Below are positions 17,500 to 27,500 of a stretch of 64,000 bases of DNA, piece after piece. The stretch covers positions 3,596,001-3,660,000 of the forward strand of contig CP066225.1 of the NCBI GenBank assembly GCA_016350165.1. Reading direction: 5' to 3'. A model generated the notes under the pieces. It was not told the origin of the DNA, did not search any database, and worked only from the letters and a program-made list of their open reading frames with translations. The stretch comes from Planctomycetota bacterium. Its GTDB lineage: Bacteria > Planctomycetota > Phycisphaerae > Phycisphaerales > Phycisphaeraceae. A program made the position numbers and the translations under genes. Positions within the stretch are counted from its first letter, which is position 1; each line of letters starts with the position of its first letter.

Positions 17500-18051
17500 A
17501 TGGCAGGCAAGAAAATTTGTGTGTTCTGCTCGGCTAGTGATCGGGTTGATGATATCTATAAAAATGCCGCTCGTGAGCTGGGAAATCTAATTGGTGAGGG
17601 TGGCCACACTTTGGTTTGGGGTGGAGGCAAGGTCGGTTTGATGGGTGAAGTGGCACGTGCAGCTCAAGTTTCAGGTGCTGAGCTTTACGGTGTCATCCCT
17701 GAGTCCATGCAGGATGTTGAAATTGCGTACACCGATGCAGATGAATTGGTCGTCACGCAAACGATGCGCGAACGCAAAGGCCTAATGGATGCTAAATCCG
17801 ACGTATTCATCGTACTCCCAGGTGGCATTGGTACGCTTGAGGAACTCACCGAGATCATGGTCCTTCGTTATCTGAAGTATCACGATCGTCCTTTGGTCCT
17901 GGTGAATATCAATGGCTTTTATAAGCCATTTGTGAAGCTCATGGAACATTATGTCCAGGAAAAATTCGCAAAAGAAAAGCATCTAACTTTATATGAAGTC
18001 GTTGATTCCGTTGAGGATGCAATGCAGGCTATACATAAGCCAGTCTCCTGA
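17500..18051 (+). CDS. LOG-family (TIGR00730) nucleoside 5'-monophosphate phosphoribohydrolase
   Basis: I start it at ATG 17500 (AAGG 8 nt upstream; this gives the family N terminus KKICVFCSAS). At 183 residues it matches family length; the open frame continues 46 codons further upstream without family likeness. Key motifs are WGGGKVGLMG and PGGIGTLEELTEIM, the PGGxGTxxE signature of LOG/YvdD-type enzymes. These cleave cytokinin riboside monophosphates or AMP to base plus ribose 5-phosphate. It is cytoplasmic. GC skew reverses about a third to half of the way through the gene. A hairpin lies 20 nt past the stop. Confidence 0.92.
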   Translation: MAGKKICVFCSASDRVDDIYKNAARELGNLIGEGGHTLVWGGGKVGLMGEVARAAQVSGAELYGVIPESMQDVEIAYTDADELVVTQTMRERKGLMDAKSDVFIVLPGGIGTLEELTEIMVLRYLKYHDRPLVLVNINGFYKPFVKLMEHYVQEKFAKEKHLTLYEVVDSVEDAMQAIHKPVS

Positions 18052-18071
18052 AATAAAGGATCAATACTTAG

Positions 18072-18101
18072 CCTAAACCCGATAAAAAGATTGGGTTTAG
18101 G
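18072..18101. repeat. 9-bp inverted repeat after the LOG gene
   Basis: CCTAAACCC and its exact complement GGGTTTAGG with a 12-nt loop. No T run follows on either strand, so it is an RNA-stabilising or weak terminator hairpin rather than a classical terminator. Confidence 0.5.
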
Positions 18102-18161
18102 TGGTGTACTTCAGGGTATTTAAGTTCATTACGCAACATTGCCTCATGCATACGATTCTGC

Positions 18162-18851
18162 ATGGTGCGTGAAAAAACAATATTAGCATTTGATCTTTAT
18201 GGCACGCTGATCGATACCTCATCAGTCAGTGATGCATTGCGCAAGTTAGGCCTTTTTGAAACAGAAGAAGAAATTGCAGAATTTACCAGACGTTGGCGTG
18301 AAAAGCAGTTGTCCTACGCTTATCGCCGAGGTCTTATGAAGAATTATGTTGATTTCGATGTATGTACTAATCAAGCATTAGAATGTGTAGGGCTTGAAAT
18401 GGATATCACCATCAACGACTACATTAGGACCAAGCTTGCTCGTGCTTACAATGAACTTTCATTACACCATGACGTTCAATCAGCTCTAACGAAATTTAAT
18501 CTGCCGAACTTCGGACTCTACGTCTTTACTAACGGCAAACGCTCTAAAGCTGAATACATACTGAAATACAACAAAATTCAGCATGTCTTTCATGGCATCG
18601 TTAGCTGTGAGGACATTAAAACCTATAAACCAAGCCCTGATGCTTACGAATACTTGTGCGAGCAAACCAAAGCAAAACCAAATAATGTTTGGCTAATCTC
18701 ATCAAACTCATTTGATGTTATTGGTGCAATCAATTACGGCTTAAAAGCGGCTTTCATACAACGCAGCACAAAATCCATACTCGATCCATGGAAAATACAT
18801 CCAACCACAACGGTCAACGATATCAGCCAACTCGCAGATGCGCTGATATAA
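18162..18851 (+). CDS. HAD-superfamily hydrolase, haloacid-dehalogenase-like
   Basis: 229 residues. Motif I FDLYGTL carries nucleophile Asp11; the Tyr in DxYGT is typical of L-2-haloacid dehalogenases. Motif II is VFTNGKR, motif III falls at the TYKPSPDAYEY Lys, and motif IV is represented by SSNSFDVIGAINYG. A helical cap lies between about 15 and 95. The usual phosphatase motif IV acids (DD or GDxxxD) are replaced by the SSNxxD form of the dehalogenase branch, which supports that assignment over phosphatase. No ribosome site precedes ATG 18162. Its stop is 2 nt from the stop of the converging gene. Confidence 0.88.
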   Translation: MVREKTILAFDLYGTLIDTSSVSDALRKLGLFETEEEIAEFTRRWREKQLSYAYRRGLMKNYVDFDVCTNQALECVGLEMDITINDYIRTKLARAYNELSLHHDVQSALTKFNLPNFGLYVFTNGKRSKAEYILKYNKIQHVFHGIVSCEDIKTYKPSPDAYEYLCEQTKAKPNNVWLISSNSFDVIGAINYGLKAAFIQRSTKSILDPWKIHPTTTVNDISQLADALI

Positions 18852-18853
18852 AT

Positions 18854-20986
18854 CTATTCTTTGTTCTTCATCTTCTCTAAACGCGCTTTCGCTAACTGCC
18901 CAATTTCTTCTTCAGGGTATGATTCCGCAAGTACAGCAAGATGAGCTTCATTATCCTTGGACCAGCTGTAAAAATTATTCCCACCCGAACTGAGGAAATT
19001 ATTTAGATTGGCCTTCATGAAAAAATCATGAATATGTTCAAAATCATTTTCAGAGATTCTGGGATGTCGCCCGTTGAAGGTTTCCTGGATATTGCGTATG
19101 CGATACCAATCCTTCGCTCCAAGTTCACCACGCTTAATCGACATAAGCCAATCGAAATAAGCTTTCTGATACGCAAAGGAATCTGATTTGTTTACCAATG
19201 TTCTCCATGCAACCATATGCGTATACGAAATCTTGTTGCCCCATATTTCATGAGCTTTTTGATAGTACTTTACTTGCAGATCTTCATGATTTTCATTGTA
19301 ATTTCGATCACCTTGATGCAGGTAACCTAGACGAAAGTAGACCTCAGCCTTAAATGGTGTGTCAGGATTTAATTCCAGATATTTGTTGAATAAACGAATC
19401 GCTTCGTCATGCTTCTCTTCATCGTTATACGCATCAAACGCCAAGCGAAGCATCGGATCAACTTCATACATTCCTTCTGGTGTGAGATCTTCCAATACGT
19501 TGGGTATATCTGCACGCGTCTCTGGAATCACATACTCAGGCAAATCAGCAGGTGGATGGAACTGCCTGAATCGTTTCCATGGCCGCTTCGGTCGATCATC
19601 TGGCGTCTTTAAAAACTCCAAATAACGTCTCGCATATTCCGCAGCAGGTGTATTGGGCACCTCATCAACAATACGCTGCAAATTCTTCTCAGGCTCCGAT
19701 GTTGAACCAATCGATGACACCATGTTGACCATGCTTGTGCTTACAAGACCTGGAAAGTTACGGATAAATGCGTTGTATTTACGATCTGAAGGCCCTGAAG
19801 TACCTTTGGGTTTCATCCACTTTTCACGTATTGATTCCTTGGTGAATGAAATTAGCCACTTATAAATTTCCAGTTTTTTCTCAAACCGTTCATCATAACT
19901 AAGTGAATGCCCAATCTGATGATTTCTAGCACGTAGCATTACCATATTAATGCGTTCAGGTTCTTCTTTAATCGCTAATTTAAGATACCTTTCAGCTATT
20001 TCATCATTAGATTCTTCACCTTTTTCGGTTTGAATATTTGTCGTATATAAAATACCTAATTGTGTATAGACATACGCGCGCTGAGCAGTATCCGTTTCAC
20101 GTTCCAGGTATTTCAAATAATATTTTTCTGCTAATTGACGATTAGCCAAAACTCTATTCCCACCGGTCGACTCAGCATCGTGAAGCATAGCTTTATGCAA
20201 ATCCGGATCACCCTTGTAATTGACGAGATGATCACGATATGGATTGCGGTAGATTCTGTACTCATTTAATTTCTCTTGCGCATGTGCAAGCTGAGAAATC
20301 GCAATCGAAATTTCAGACCACGTCTTTTCACTCTGCCAATCTAATCCATTCTTTAACTGTTCAATCGCGACATTGGCTTCAACATCAAGCAACGCTTGGA
20401 CAACTTCAAACGCGCGATCATAAGGCACATACTCATTCACTTTACTATGCACAATATAAAAGTTGCGTCCCTTTGCATTCTTTAAATCAAACAGCTTCGC
20501 GTCAAAATCACTCTCAACAACCACTGTACCTGTAAACACAGTTTCCTTTTGAGTCGCAAGATTGTATCCACTGATTCCTTCATCACCGATTGCAACAACA
20601 AAGACAAGGTCGGGATTGATATTCAATCTTTTGTCCGCATCTTTAGCTGCTGCTTCGATTAATTGGCTTCGCATTTTCACTTCATCAGTTTTGATGTGAA
20701 TTGCGTAGTATTTAAACGGGATATTATAATCAAATCGCTTAAATAGATGACGGATCAGCGAATACTCTTTCTCACTCGTTTCCCGATCAGAAACAAAGCA
20801 CAGCAATCCATAAGGCTTATCACGTTCTTTATCAACACGTGCCTGCGCAATCGTATACATCGCATCTGGTACACCAGATATAGCATAGTCAGTGCTCTCA
20901 ATGATCACCGGCTGTTCAGCATGCGCATACATGCTGTTAAGTAAAAACAATTCAATCAAGAGTAAACAATATGCAAACTTATTCAT
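18854..20986 (-). CDS. Exported TPR-containing protein, function unknown
   Basis: 710 residues. A signal peptide (about 1-23, ending AHAEQ) is followed by an alpha/beta segment (about 55-190) with alternating strands (YGLLCFVSDRE, KYYAIHIK, DLVFVVAIGDEG) that could be a Rossmann- or thioredoxin-like fold without CxxC. The rest is helical. ANRQLAEKYYLKYLERE to GILYTT near 290-325 and AIRLFNKYLELNPDT to YRFRLGYLHQGD-like text near 530-565 are TPR-type helix pairs. It probably serves as a periplasmic scaffold. A run of smaller exported proteins follows on the same strand. Confidence 0.8.
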   Translation of the reverse strand: MNKFAYCLLLIELFLLNSMYAHAEQPVIIESTDYAISGVPDAMYTIAQARVDKERDKPYGLLCFVSDRETSEKEYSLIRHLFKRFDYNIPFKYYAIHIKTDEVKMRSQLIEAAAKDADKRLNINPDLVFVVAIGDEGISGYNLATQKETVFTGTVVVESDFDAKLFDLKNAKGRNFYIVHSKVNEYVPYDRAFEVVQALLDVEANVAIEQLKNGLDWQSEKTWSEISIAISQLAHAQEKLNEYRIYRNPYRDHLVNYKGDPDLHKAMLHDAESTGGNRVLANRQLAEKYYLKYLERETDTAQRAYVYTQLGILYTTNIQTEKGEESNDEIAERYLKLAIKEEPERINMVMLRARNHQIGHSLSYDERFEKKLEIYKWLISFTKESIREKWMKPKGTSGPSDRKYNAFIRNFPGLVSTSMVNMVSSIGSTSEPEKNLQRIVDEVPNTPAAEYARRYLEFLKTPDDRPKRPWKRFRQFHPPADLPEYVIPETRADIPNVLEDLTPEGMYEVDPMLRLAFDAYNDEEKHDEAIRLFNKYLELNPDTPFKAEVYFRLGYLHQGDRNYNENHEDLQVKYYQKAHEIWGNKISYTHMVAWRTLVNKSDSFAYQKAYFDWLMSIKRGELGAKDWYRIRNIQETFNGRHPRISENDFEHIHDFFMKANLNNFLSSGGNNFYSWSKDNEAHLAVLAESYPEEEIGQLAKARLEKMKNKE

Positions 20987-21053
20987 TGGAATGCGAATCC
21001 ATTAGATGAACGTAATGATTTATGTGATGATGGAAGTAAGTACGTAGATCGAT

Positions 21054-21521
21054 TTACTCAAACAACTCATTCTCAACTTGTTTCTTAGGGCCAATATAAA
21101 TGTAATCCGTAAATTCCTCAGTCGTGCTACTCGCATCAATAATAAAAGGCACAGCAAACGAGCCGCTACTTGTCACTGATTGATCCGAAGATTGATTACA
21201 TGCAATCAGCGGTGTTGGATAATCCGACTCAATTACAAACGTGCGATTACCCAATCTCAATGTTGCAAACGTATCTTCAACTGCTTCTGTGAACACTACT
21301 GGCCTCACCGTGCTCTTATTGAACTTAAATGTGTGTGGCAAAGTATACGACTTGCTGGATAGCGTATCAGTCAATGTGATCTTGTACCCCGTTACCTTTA
21401 TGTCAGGTGCATCAACAATCACTTTACTGACAGTGTTGTAACTGCTGCTGTTGATAATGCAGCCAGACAGTAACAGTGGGCATATCAATAAAGCAGCTAC
21501 GGCTAGAAGATGTGATTTCAT
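21054..21521 (-). CDS. Small lipoprotein, function unknown
   Basis: 155 residues with a clear lipoprotein signal: MKSHLLAVAALLICPLLLSGC, lipobox LSGC. The mature part is beta-rich (alternating Thr/Val/Lys strands) with a probable single sandwich fold. No family recognised. It lies between two other exported-protein genes on the same strand but with spacers of 67 and 77 nt, so co-transcription is possible. Confidence 0.75.
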   Translation of the reverse strand: MKSHLLAVAALLICPLLLSGCIINSSSYNTVSKVIVDAPDIKVTGYKITLTDTLSSKSYTLPHTFKFNKSTVRPVVFTEAVEDTFATLRLGNRTFVIESDYPTPLIACNQSSDQSVTSSGSFAVPFIIDASSTTEEFTDYIYIGPKKQVENELFE

Positions 21522-21598
21522 CAGTAATTACTCCGGAAGAATACGTTTCATTGAATCAGAATTGTTTAGATTTTAACATATTCAGCAGGTATTGTAGA

Positions 21599-22267
21599 TT
21601 ATTTTTCAGGCGCTAAGCTTTCACCATTCGTGATAAACTGGGTAGATTCAACAAGCTTATCTTTGTATTTCTCAAAAAAATATTCATACATATATTCATT
21701 CAGCTTCTCAATCGCTTCAGGAAAATAATTGGAACAATACACATACTTACGCACGTGATTCGATTCGAATATTACTACCCGCTGTTCACCGTCGAGTATA
21801 TTTTTATTGTAATTCGTAGCCGCTAACGGCGCTAAATCTATTTGTTTCAGTTTATGTCGAATAGATGCTAACTCATCTTGTGACAAATCTAATCGATAAC
21901 TTTTATACAGCCACTCATTGTTAGCCTCTTTATCTCCCCGCAACTCCCTCGCAAATGGTTGCCCAATTATCAGACAACTCCCATCATGCTTTATTTGCAC
22001 TGACCAGAACCCACCCTCAAAATAGCTACCGACATAAAACCCAAGTGAAAACGGAAACTGATCGTTCTCAATTGCTTGTCTGATCTCTGCAATCCTTTGC
22101 TTCGTTGGCTTATCTTCTTCAACGATACCAGAATTTTTACGCGCATTATTTGCACGCGATACCGTCATTTGCTCATCATTGCATCCGAAGATCAGCAGGC
22201 ATCCCAATGCCAGCCAGAAAAATACGAACAATTTTCTGCAACAGTTCATCTGCATCAACCATCTCAT
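21599..22267 (-). CDS. Lipoprotein, function unknown
   Basis: 222 residues. The hydrophobic leader ends IFGC, a lipobox. If translation began at the internal MNCCRK the leader would still be complete. The mature part is mixed alpha/beta with a central strand pair (FYVGSYFEGGFWSVQIKHDG) resembling a small copper-amine-oxidase-like or lipocalin-type sheet. No family can be named. No ribosome site is evident. Confidence 0.72.
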   Translation of the reverse strand: MRWLMQMNCCRKLFVFFWLALGCLLIFGCNDEQMTVSRANNARKNSGIVEEDKPTKQRIAEIRQAIENDQFPFSLGFYVGSYFEGGFWSVQIKHDGSCLIIGQPFARELRGDKEANNEWLYKSYRLDLSQDELASIRHKLKQIDLAPLAATNYNKNILDGEQRVVIFESNHVRKYVYCSNYFPEAIEKLNEYMYEYFFEKYKDKLVESTQFITNGESLAPEK

Positions 22268-22451
22268 GCGAGTTTATAACAATCATAAAGACGCTCTACT
22301 TTATAGACGCATGTGACTTAGAGATGTTTTGATATAAATTAAGTATTTTTATTCTGATTCGCATTTCAACCGCAATCTAAAGCATTCGATCGATCATAAC
22401 CATCGCTGCAACTCCACTTCCCAGTAGCAGTATCACCCCACTCTCAAACCA

Positions 22452-22622
22452 TCACGGATCATCCCGCCTCATTTGCAGCACCGCCAGCATTGCAGCGACG
22501 ACACCAAAGAAAACCATCCCCGCCCATGCATCCGGACTGAGAATAAGACTCGACAATAAACTCATAAATAAGCATACCCACCCCACAACCAGCAGCATTT
22601 CAATTCGCCCTTGTTTAGCCAT
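22452..22622 (-). CDS. Small two-helix membrane protein
   Basis: Starting at ATG 22622 (GGAA about 9 nt upstream) gives 56 residues: a basic head KQGR, one hydrophobic segment (LLVVGWVCLFMSLLSSLIL), a short acidic turn SPDAW, a second segment (GMVFFGVVAAMLAVL) and a basic end RRDD. This helical hairpin follows the positive-inside rule, with both ends cytoplasmic. The open frame continues to 22679 but without hydrophobic or family features. No homolog recognised. Confidence 0.55.
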   Translation of the reverse strand: MAKQGRIEMLLVVGWVCLFMSLLSSLILSPDAWAGMVFFGVVAAMLAVLQMRRDDP

Positions 22623-22968
22623 ATTCAAATTCCGGAAATGCACACATTTAATTCCATCCACGCTTTCGCATTTCACCACTTCCCCACCTCATCGTCAACG
22701 AAAATCAGCATCAACTCAGGTTTGATTTACCCCTCACTCATGCAAAGAATCACACATAACAGGGAGTGCTACGAGGAGATTGGTAAGTGGAGAAAGCAGT
22801 GAAAGTCAGCTAGCAAACTGTGTTTTTGATTGGCTCATAACTGAGCTTGTTTGACCGAGATGTGGGGTAGTGGTAGGTTGGCTGTTCTGATGGGGTATGC
22901 GAGCGTGCATGCTCCTGTTTTCTTTACTGCACCAATTTCTCCACGAATCGGAAGAAAGACGGTAAATT

Positions 22969-24144
22969 ATGACTACGACAGAACTTAAACAGCGTTTGCT
23001 GACCCCTGGCCCAACCGCAGTCCCTGCAGAAGTACTTGCAGAACTCGCTAAGCCAATTATCCACCACCGCACCAAAGAGTTTCAGGCAATCTTCGGCGAA
23101 CTTTCTGAATTATTACAGAAAGTCTTCAAAACCGATGGCCCTGTCCTCTCAATCGCTGGTTCTGGTACAACCGCTTTCGAAGCTGCCCAGCTCTGCCTCG
23201 TAAAACCAAACAGCAAGGTCATCACCTGTGCTGGCGGTAAATTCGGCGAGCGTTGGCAGGACGTATATGACGTCTACGGCAAGTTCCTAAACGTCGAGCA
23301 AATCAAGATCAACTTCGATTGGGGCAAAGGCGCACCAGTCGACGAAATCAAAAAAGCATTGGCCGAAAACCCAGACGCTTCTGTCGTCACCATCTGCCAC
23401 AGCGATACTTCAACTGCAACCGCAAGTGACGTTCAGGCAATCGCAGCACTCACTCAAAAGACCGATGCACTGCTCATCGTCGACGGCATCACCTCTGTCG
23501 GTGCTTTCGAATGTGAAATGGATGCATGGGGCATTGACGCGCTAGTAACTGGTTCACAAAAAGCGATGATGCTTCCTCCAGGCCTCGGCTACGTCGGTCT
23601 CGGCAAGCGTGCACTCGCACGTCTTGATGCGATCGAGCATGACATCCCAGCATACAACCTCGACCTGCGTAAGTGGGTTGCAAGCCACGCAAAGAATGAC
23701 GTGCCGTTCACGCCACCTGTCGCGCTCATTCGTGGCCAAAAAGTTGCATGTGAACTCATCCTCAAAGACGGCCTCGAAGCAAAGATTGCTGAAACTAAGA
23801 AGCTCGCAAAAGCTTCACGTGAAGCATTCGTCGCAATGGGTCTCGAACTCATCAGTGAAACCCCTTCAGATTCTGTTACAGGCGTTTACTACCCAGAAGG
23901 CGTTGAAGACAGCAAGTTCCGTGCAGCCCTCCGTGACAAGCACGGCATCCACATCGCTGGTGGCCAGAGCGGTCGCGGTGCCAAGTGGAAAGGCAAAATC
24001 TTCCGTATCTCTCACATGGGTTACGTCGATTTCGCTGATACACTCGCATGCTTTGCAGCAATGGAAGTCGAACTCGCGGCACAAGGCTTCGCCATCGAAC
24101 AAGGCGTTGGCGTCAAAGCTTTCGAAGCAGCATATAACGCATAA
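22969..24144 (+). CDS. Class V aminotransferase (alanine/serine-glyoxylate aminotransferase family)
   Basis: 391 residues, a PLP-dependent fold type I enzyme. LTPGPTAVP near the N terminus is the classic start of this family. Others are HHRTKEF, GSGTTAFEAA (cofactor phosphate site), VDGITSVGAFECEMDAWGID (Asp for the pyridine N) and GSQKAMMLPPG with PLP-binding Lys198. The family moves amino groups between alanine or serine and glyoxylate, or serves in phosphonate or serine metabolism; the exact donor is not readable. Candidate ribosome site GGAAGAAAGACGG upstream. A terminator follows directly. Confidence 0.92.
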   Translation: MTTTELKQRLLTPGPTAVPAEVLAELAKPIIHHRTKEFQAIFGELSELLQKVFKTDGPVLSIAGSGTTAFEAAQLCLVKPNSKVITCAGGKFGERWQDVYDVYGKFLNVEQIKINFDWGKGAPVDEIKKALAENPDASVVTICHSDTSTATASDVQAIAALTQKTDALLIVDGITSVGAFECEMDAWGIDALVTGSQKAMMLPPGLGYVGLGKRALARLDAIEHDIPAYNLDLRKWVASHAKNDVPFTPPVALIRGQKVACELILKDGLEAKIAETKKLAKASREAFVAMGLELISETPSDSVTGVYYPEGVEDSKFRAALRDKHGIHIAGGQSGRGAKWKGKIFRISHMGYVDFADTLACFAAMEVELAAQGFAIEQGVGVKAFEAAYNA

Positions 24145-24517
24145 ACAAACTCAAAATTTAAACATCAAACCTCGGCTCACACGAGTCGAGGTTTTTTTAT
24201 TCATGAATCTAATACGCCCTATATCCTTATTCTCAAAAATAAAACCTTCTATTATCGGCCACTAAACATCACTGCTCCGATAACTGATTTGCTGCCTATA
24301 TGTTTCAAACCTAAACAGGTGCTATTTCGTCATCTTGCGGCCACTTGGAACAATACCTTAATGTTGTTTCACCTATAGAACGATATTCATACCAAATTAT
24401 TTGGGCACTTCCTCTAAGCGGATCGTTTCGTTTATTGCGTCGTAGCACACATGATTCTGTGTTGTCTCACTGTGTTGTGACGGGTGCAAGACAAACAGGA
24501 TGGATAGGTAGGATGAT
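24145..24517. other. Intergenic spacer upstream of the autotransporter
   Basis: 373 nt: the terminator of the aminotransferase, then an AT-rich stretch that must contain the autotransporter promoter. It contains TTGTTTCACCTATAGAACG at 24364-24382, a relative of the repeat motif found at 30.5, 40.4 and 60.3 kb. No gene seen. Confidence 0.5.
24168..24198 (+). terminator. Intrinsic terminator of the aminotransferase gene
   Basis: A 9-bp stem (CCTCGGCTC with GAGTCGAGG, one G-U pair), loop ACAC and seven T, 25 nt past the stop. Confidence 0.9.
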
Positions 24518-27500
24518 ATGTCTCCAGTGAGATTTTCAAAACTGTCGCTATTAGCGGCTTTTTGTTCTATGACATTTGGTTCTCAATTAAACGCAGGGTG
24601 GAACGATAACGGCGGCGGCAACTGGGATTACACAACAGCATTCGGCACATTTTATGTTGACATCACAACTGGTGGCCCACTCAATATCACCGTTGACTCA
24701 AATGTTAATGGCAGCGGACCAAACGGCGAATACTCAATGTCTCTCGGCGGGCCTTCTTATTGGCTACAAACAGATCAATTAGCCGCAATTGATTACGATG
24801 GCAAAAAGCGCTTAACTGTTAGCGCAGATAATTTTGCTGCCATTAACCTCAGTAACTCCGGCCAAAACTCAATCGACTTAGATGCAAACAGCATCATTAA
24901 CGTTATTTCACAAAGCACTTCAAACGCAACAAGCACGTCAGCGATAAGCTCAAATGATTCCGCAAGCATTCTCGACATCGGAACCCTTGCAGGACAAATC
25001 TATGTCACTAGTGATAACACAACTGCAACCTATACCAACCTCAACGGTATTGAATCTAGTTTCTCAGTTGTAGCAGATGAAATCGCAAGCACTGCTGTGA
25101 TCAGTGTCGATGGTCCAGGCCAACTCAATTACGGTATTTACTCAAACCTCGGCGACATTACCATCGGCCCCGGTGGCAACGGTAACATGGCAGGTCAGAT
25201 CATCATCAACGGCAAACGTGACGGTGAATCAGACAACGATCATCAAACAAGAATTGCAAATACCGCGAACGCCACTGGCATCCACACATTTCAACATGTA
25301 ACCATTCATGGTTGGATAACAGGTAGCATCGATGTTTATACCGGCGAAAGTAGCGGAACATCTTCAGCCTACGGCATCTACGCAAATGAAACAGTCAGCA
25401 TCGGCGCTATCGGTTCGACAGGCACAATCAATGTTGTCGGGCAGGGAGATTATGTCAGCGGTATTCGCGCTAGAAAAGGTATATCCATATTCAACGAGTT
25501 CGCAGGCCAAATCAATGTTCAAGGTCAAGGCGATTATGCAAGAGGCATTTACGCTGGCAACGAAGATATACTGATTGGTTCCTATGACACAACTGGTTTG
25601 ATCGATGTCACAGGTAACGGTCAATATGTTGCAGGTATCGATGGAGATGACGTAACAATCACGGGTGCTTTAGCCGGCGATATCACGGTCGAAAATCTAT
25701 CATCAACAGGCTACAGTACCGATGGCATTGATGCAGGTGGTAATCTAACCATCGGCTCTATCGCTAGCACCAGCCGCATTGATATAACCAACCCCTATAT
25801 CATCACAAACGGTCTTTCAGCATTAGGCAACGTCAACATCAACGGCGTCATGGATGGCGAAATCCTGGTCAACGCGAAACGTGTCGGCGAATCCGATGAA
25901 GATCATGCAACACGCATCGCATCAGCACGCAATGTTAACGGCATCTATGCTCAGTTTGATGTCAATATTCAAGACAGTCTCAACGGCCACATCGAAGTGC
26001 ACGCAGGCCATGACTCAGATAGCTCAAGTGTCGCCGGGATTAAAGCCGGAAGTAATGTCACGCTCCATTCAATCAGCAATACCGGACAAATCATCTCTCG
26101 AGGTGATGGCTACTCAATCTATGGCATCTATGCAGAAGACGGCATAACAATTACCAACGATATGGCAGGCCTCATTGATGCCAAAGGTAAATTGGAAGCA
26201 GCCGCTCTTTACGCTCATGGGGCAGATGGTATCACACTAAGCAATGTCACAGGCACAATCTCCGCGACTGTCTCTGAAACAGGTTGGGCTGCACATGCAA
26301 TCAGAAGTGTAGATCCAACAGCCGACGACTCAATCACGCTTTCAACCGGTGCAAATATCATCGGTATCATCGACCTCGGCGGAGAAACAACACAAGACGT
26401 TTTAACACTGCGAGGCAATGGTACACTCACTCATGAAATCGCAGGAGTAGATCGACTTGTTGTGCAGCAAGACCCTGGCACCGCTTCCGCTAAAGATGAA
26501 ATTTGGCATTACAACGTGCCCGGATTTAGCCCAGTGAATGAGAACTATGACGATATAGATGTGCAGTACGGCATGCTCGGCGTCGGTATGTACATGCAAA
26601 CTGATACCCTCAACGTCGAAGCCGATGGCGGACTCTACTTCACACTGCTCGAAGATGGAACCAACTTCAATATCATAACAAACGACGCGACCTTCAAAGA
26701 AGGTGCAACCATCCAAGCCGTACTGGATGGACCGATCACAGGCAAAAAAGTTTACACCGTTGTCCAATCAACCAACGGCATCACGATCGATGCTTCAGGC
26801 GACCCCGCTGATCTGCTCTTCATCCCCGATACGGCTCTCATTGATTATGATGCATCCCTCTCAATCGATGGCAACGATCTCGTAATCACCGCAACCGCTT
26901 TCGAAGAACTGCAAACCTACGCGAACAAATCTTCTCAGAAAGCTGCAAAATCACTACAAAGTGCCTTTGATCGTGATGCAACAGGTGATGCAGGTGATGT
27001 CCTCGCTGCATTCCAAAACATGAACGAACAGCAACTCGAAAAAGAACTTGAAAAGATCAATCCAGAACAATCAGTCGCTTCAGCAAACGCAGCAGCTGAC
27101 ACAACTTCTTCGTTCGCGCGAAAACTTACAGTTCGCACGCAATCCCTTGGCTCATCATCTTCTCTTGCTTCAGCAAACAACGAAAACGCATACCCACTTC
27201 TTTTCTCAGGCCCATCGATGCGTGATGAAGACGGTTATGAATTCTGGGCAACCGCTTTTGGCTCAATCTCAGAGCAAGACGATCAAGACAGCATTGTTGG
27301 ATACACCGCACGTTCTGCTGGCTCGCTCGTGGGCCTCGATAGGATGAGTGAAAATGTTCTCATCGGTGCAGCTTTCGGCTTCGCGCACGCTGATATCGAT
27401 TCAAATCAATCACGCGGCTCAACCGATCTTGATGCAATAACCACAGGCATATATTTCGCATACGCGCCATCTAATCTTAAGTTAGAAGGTGGTTCAATTT

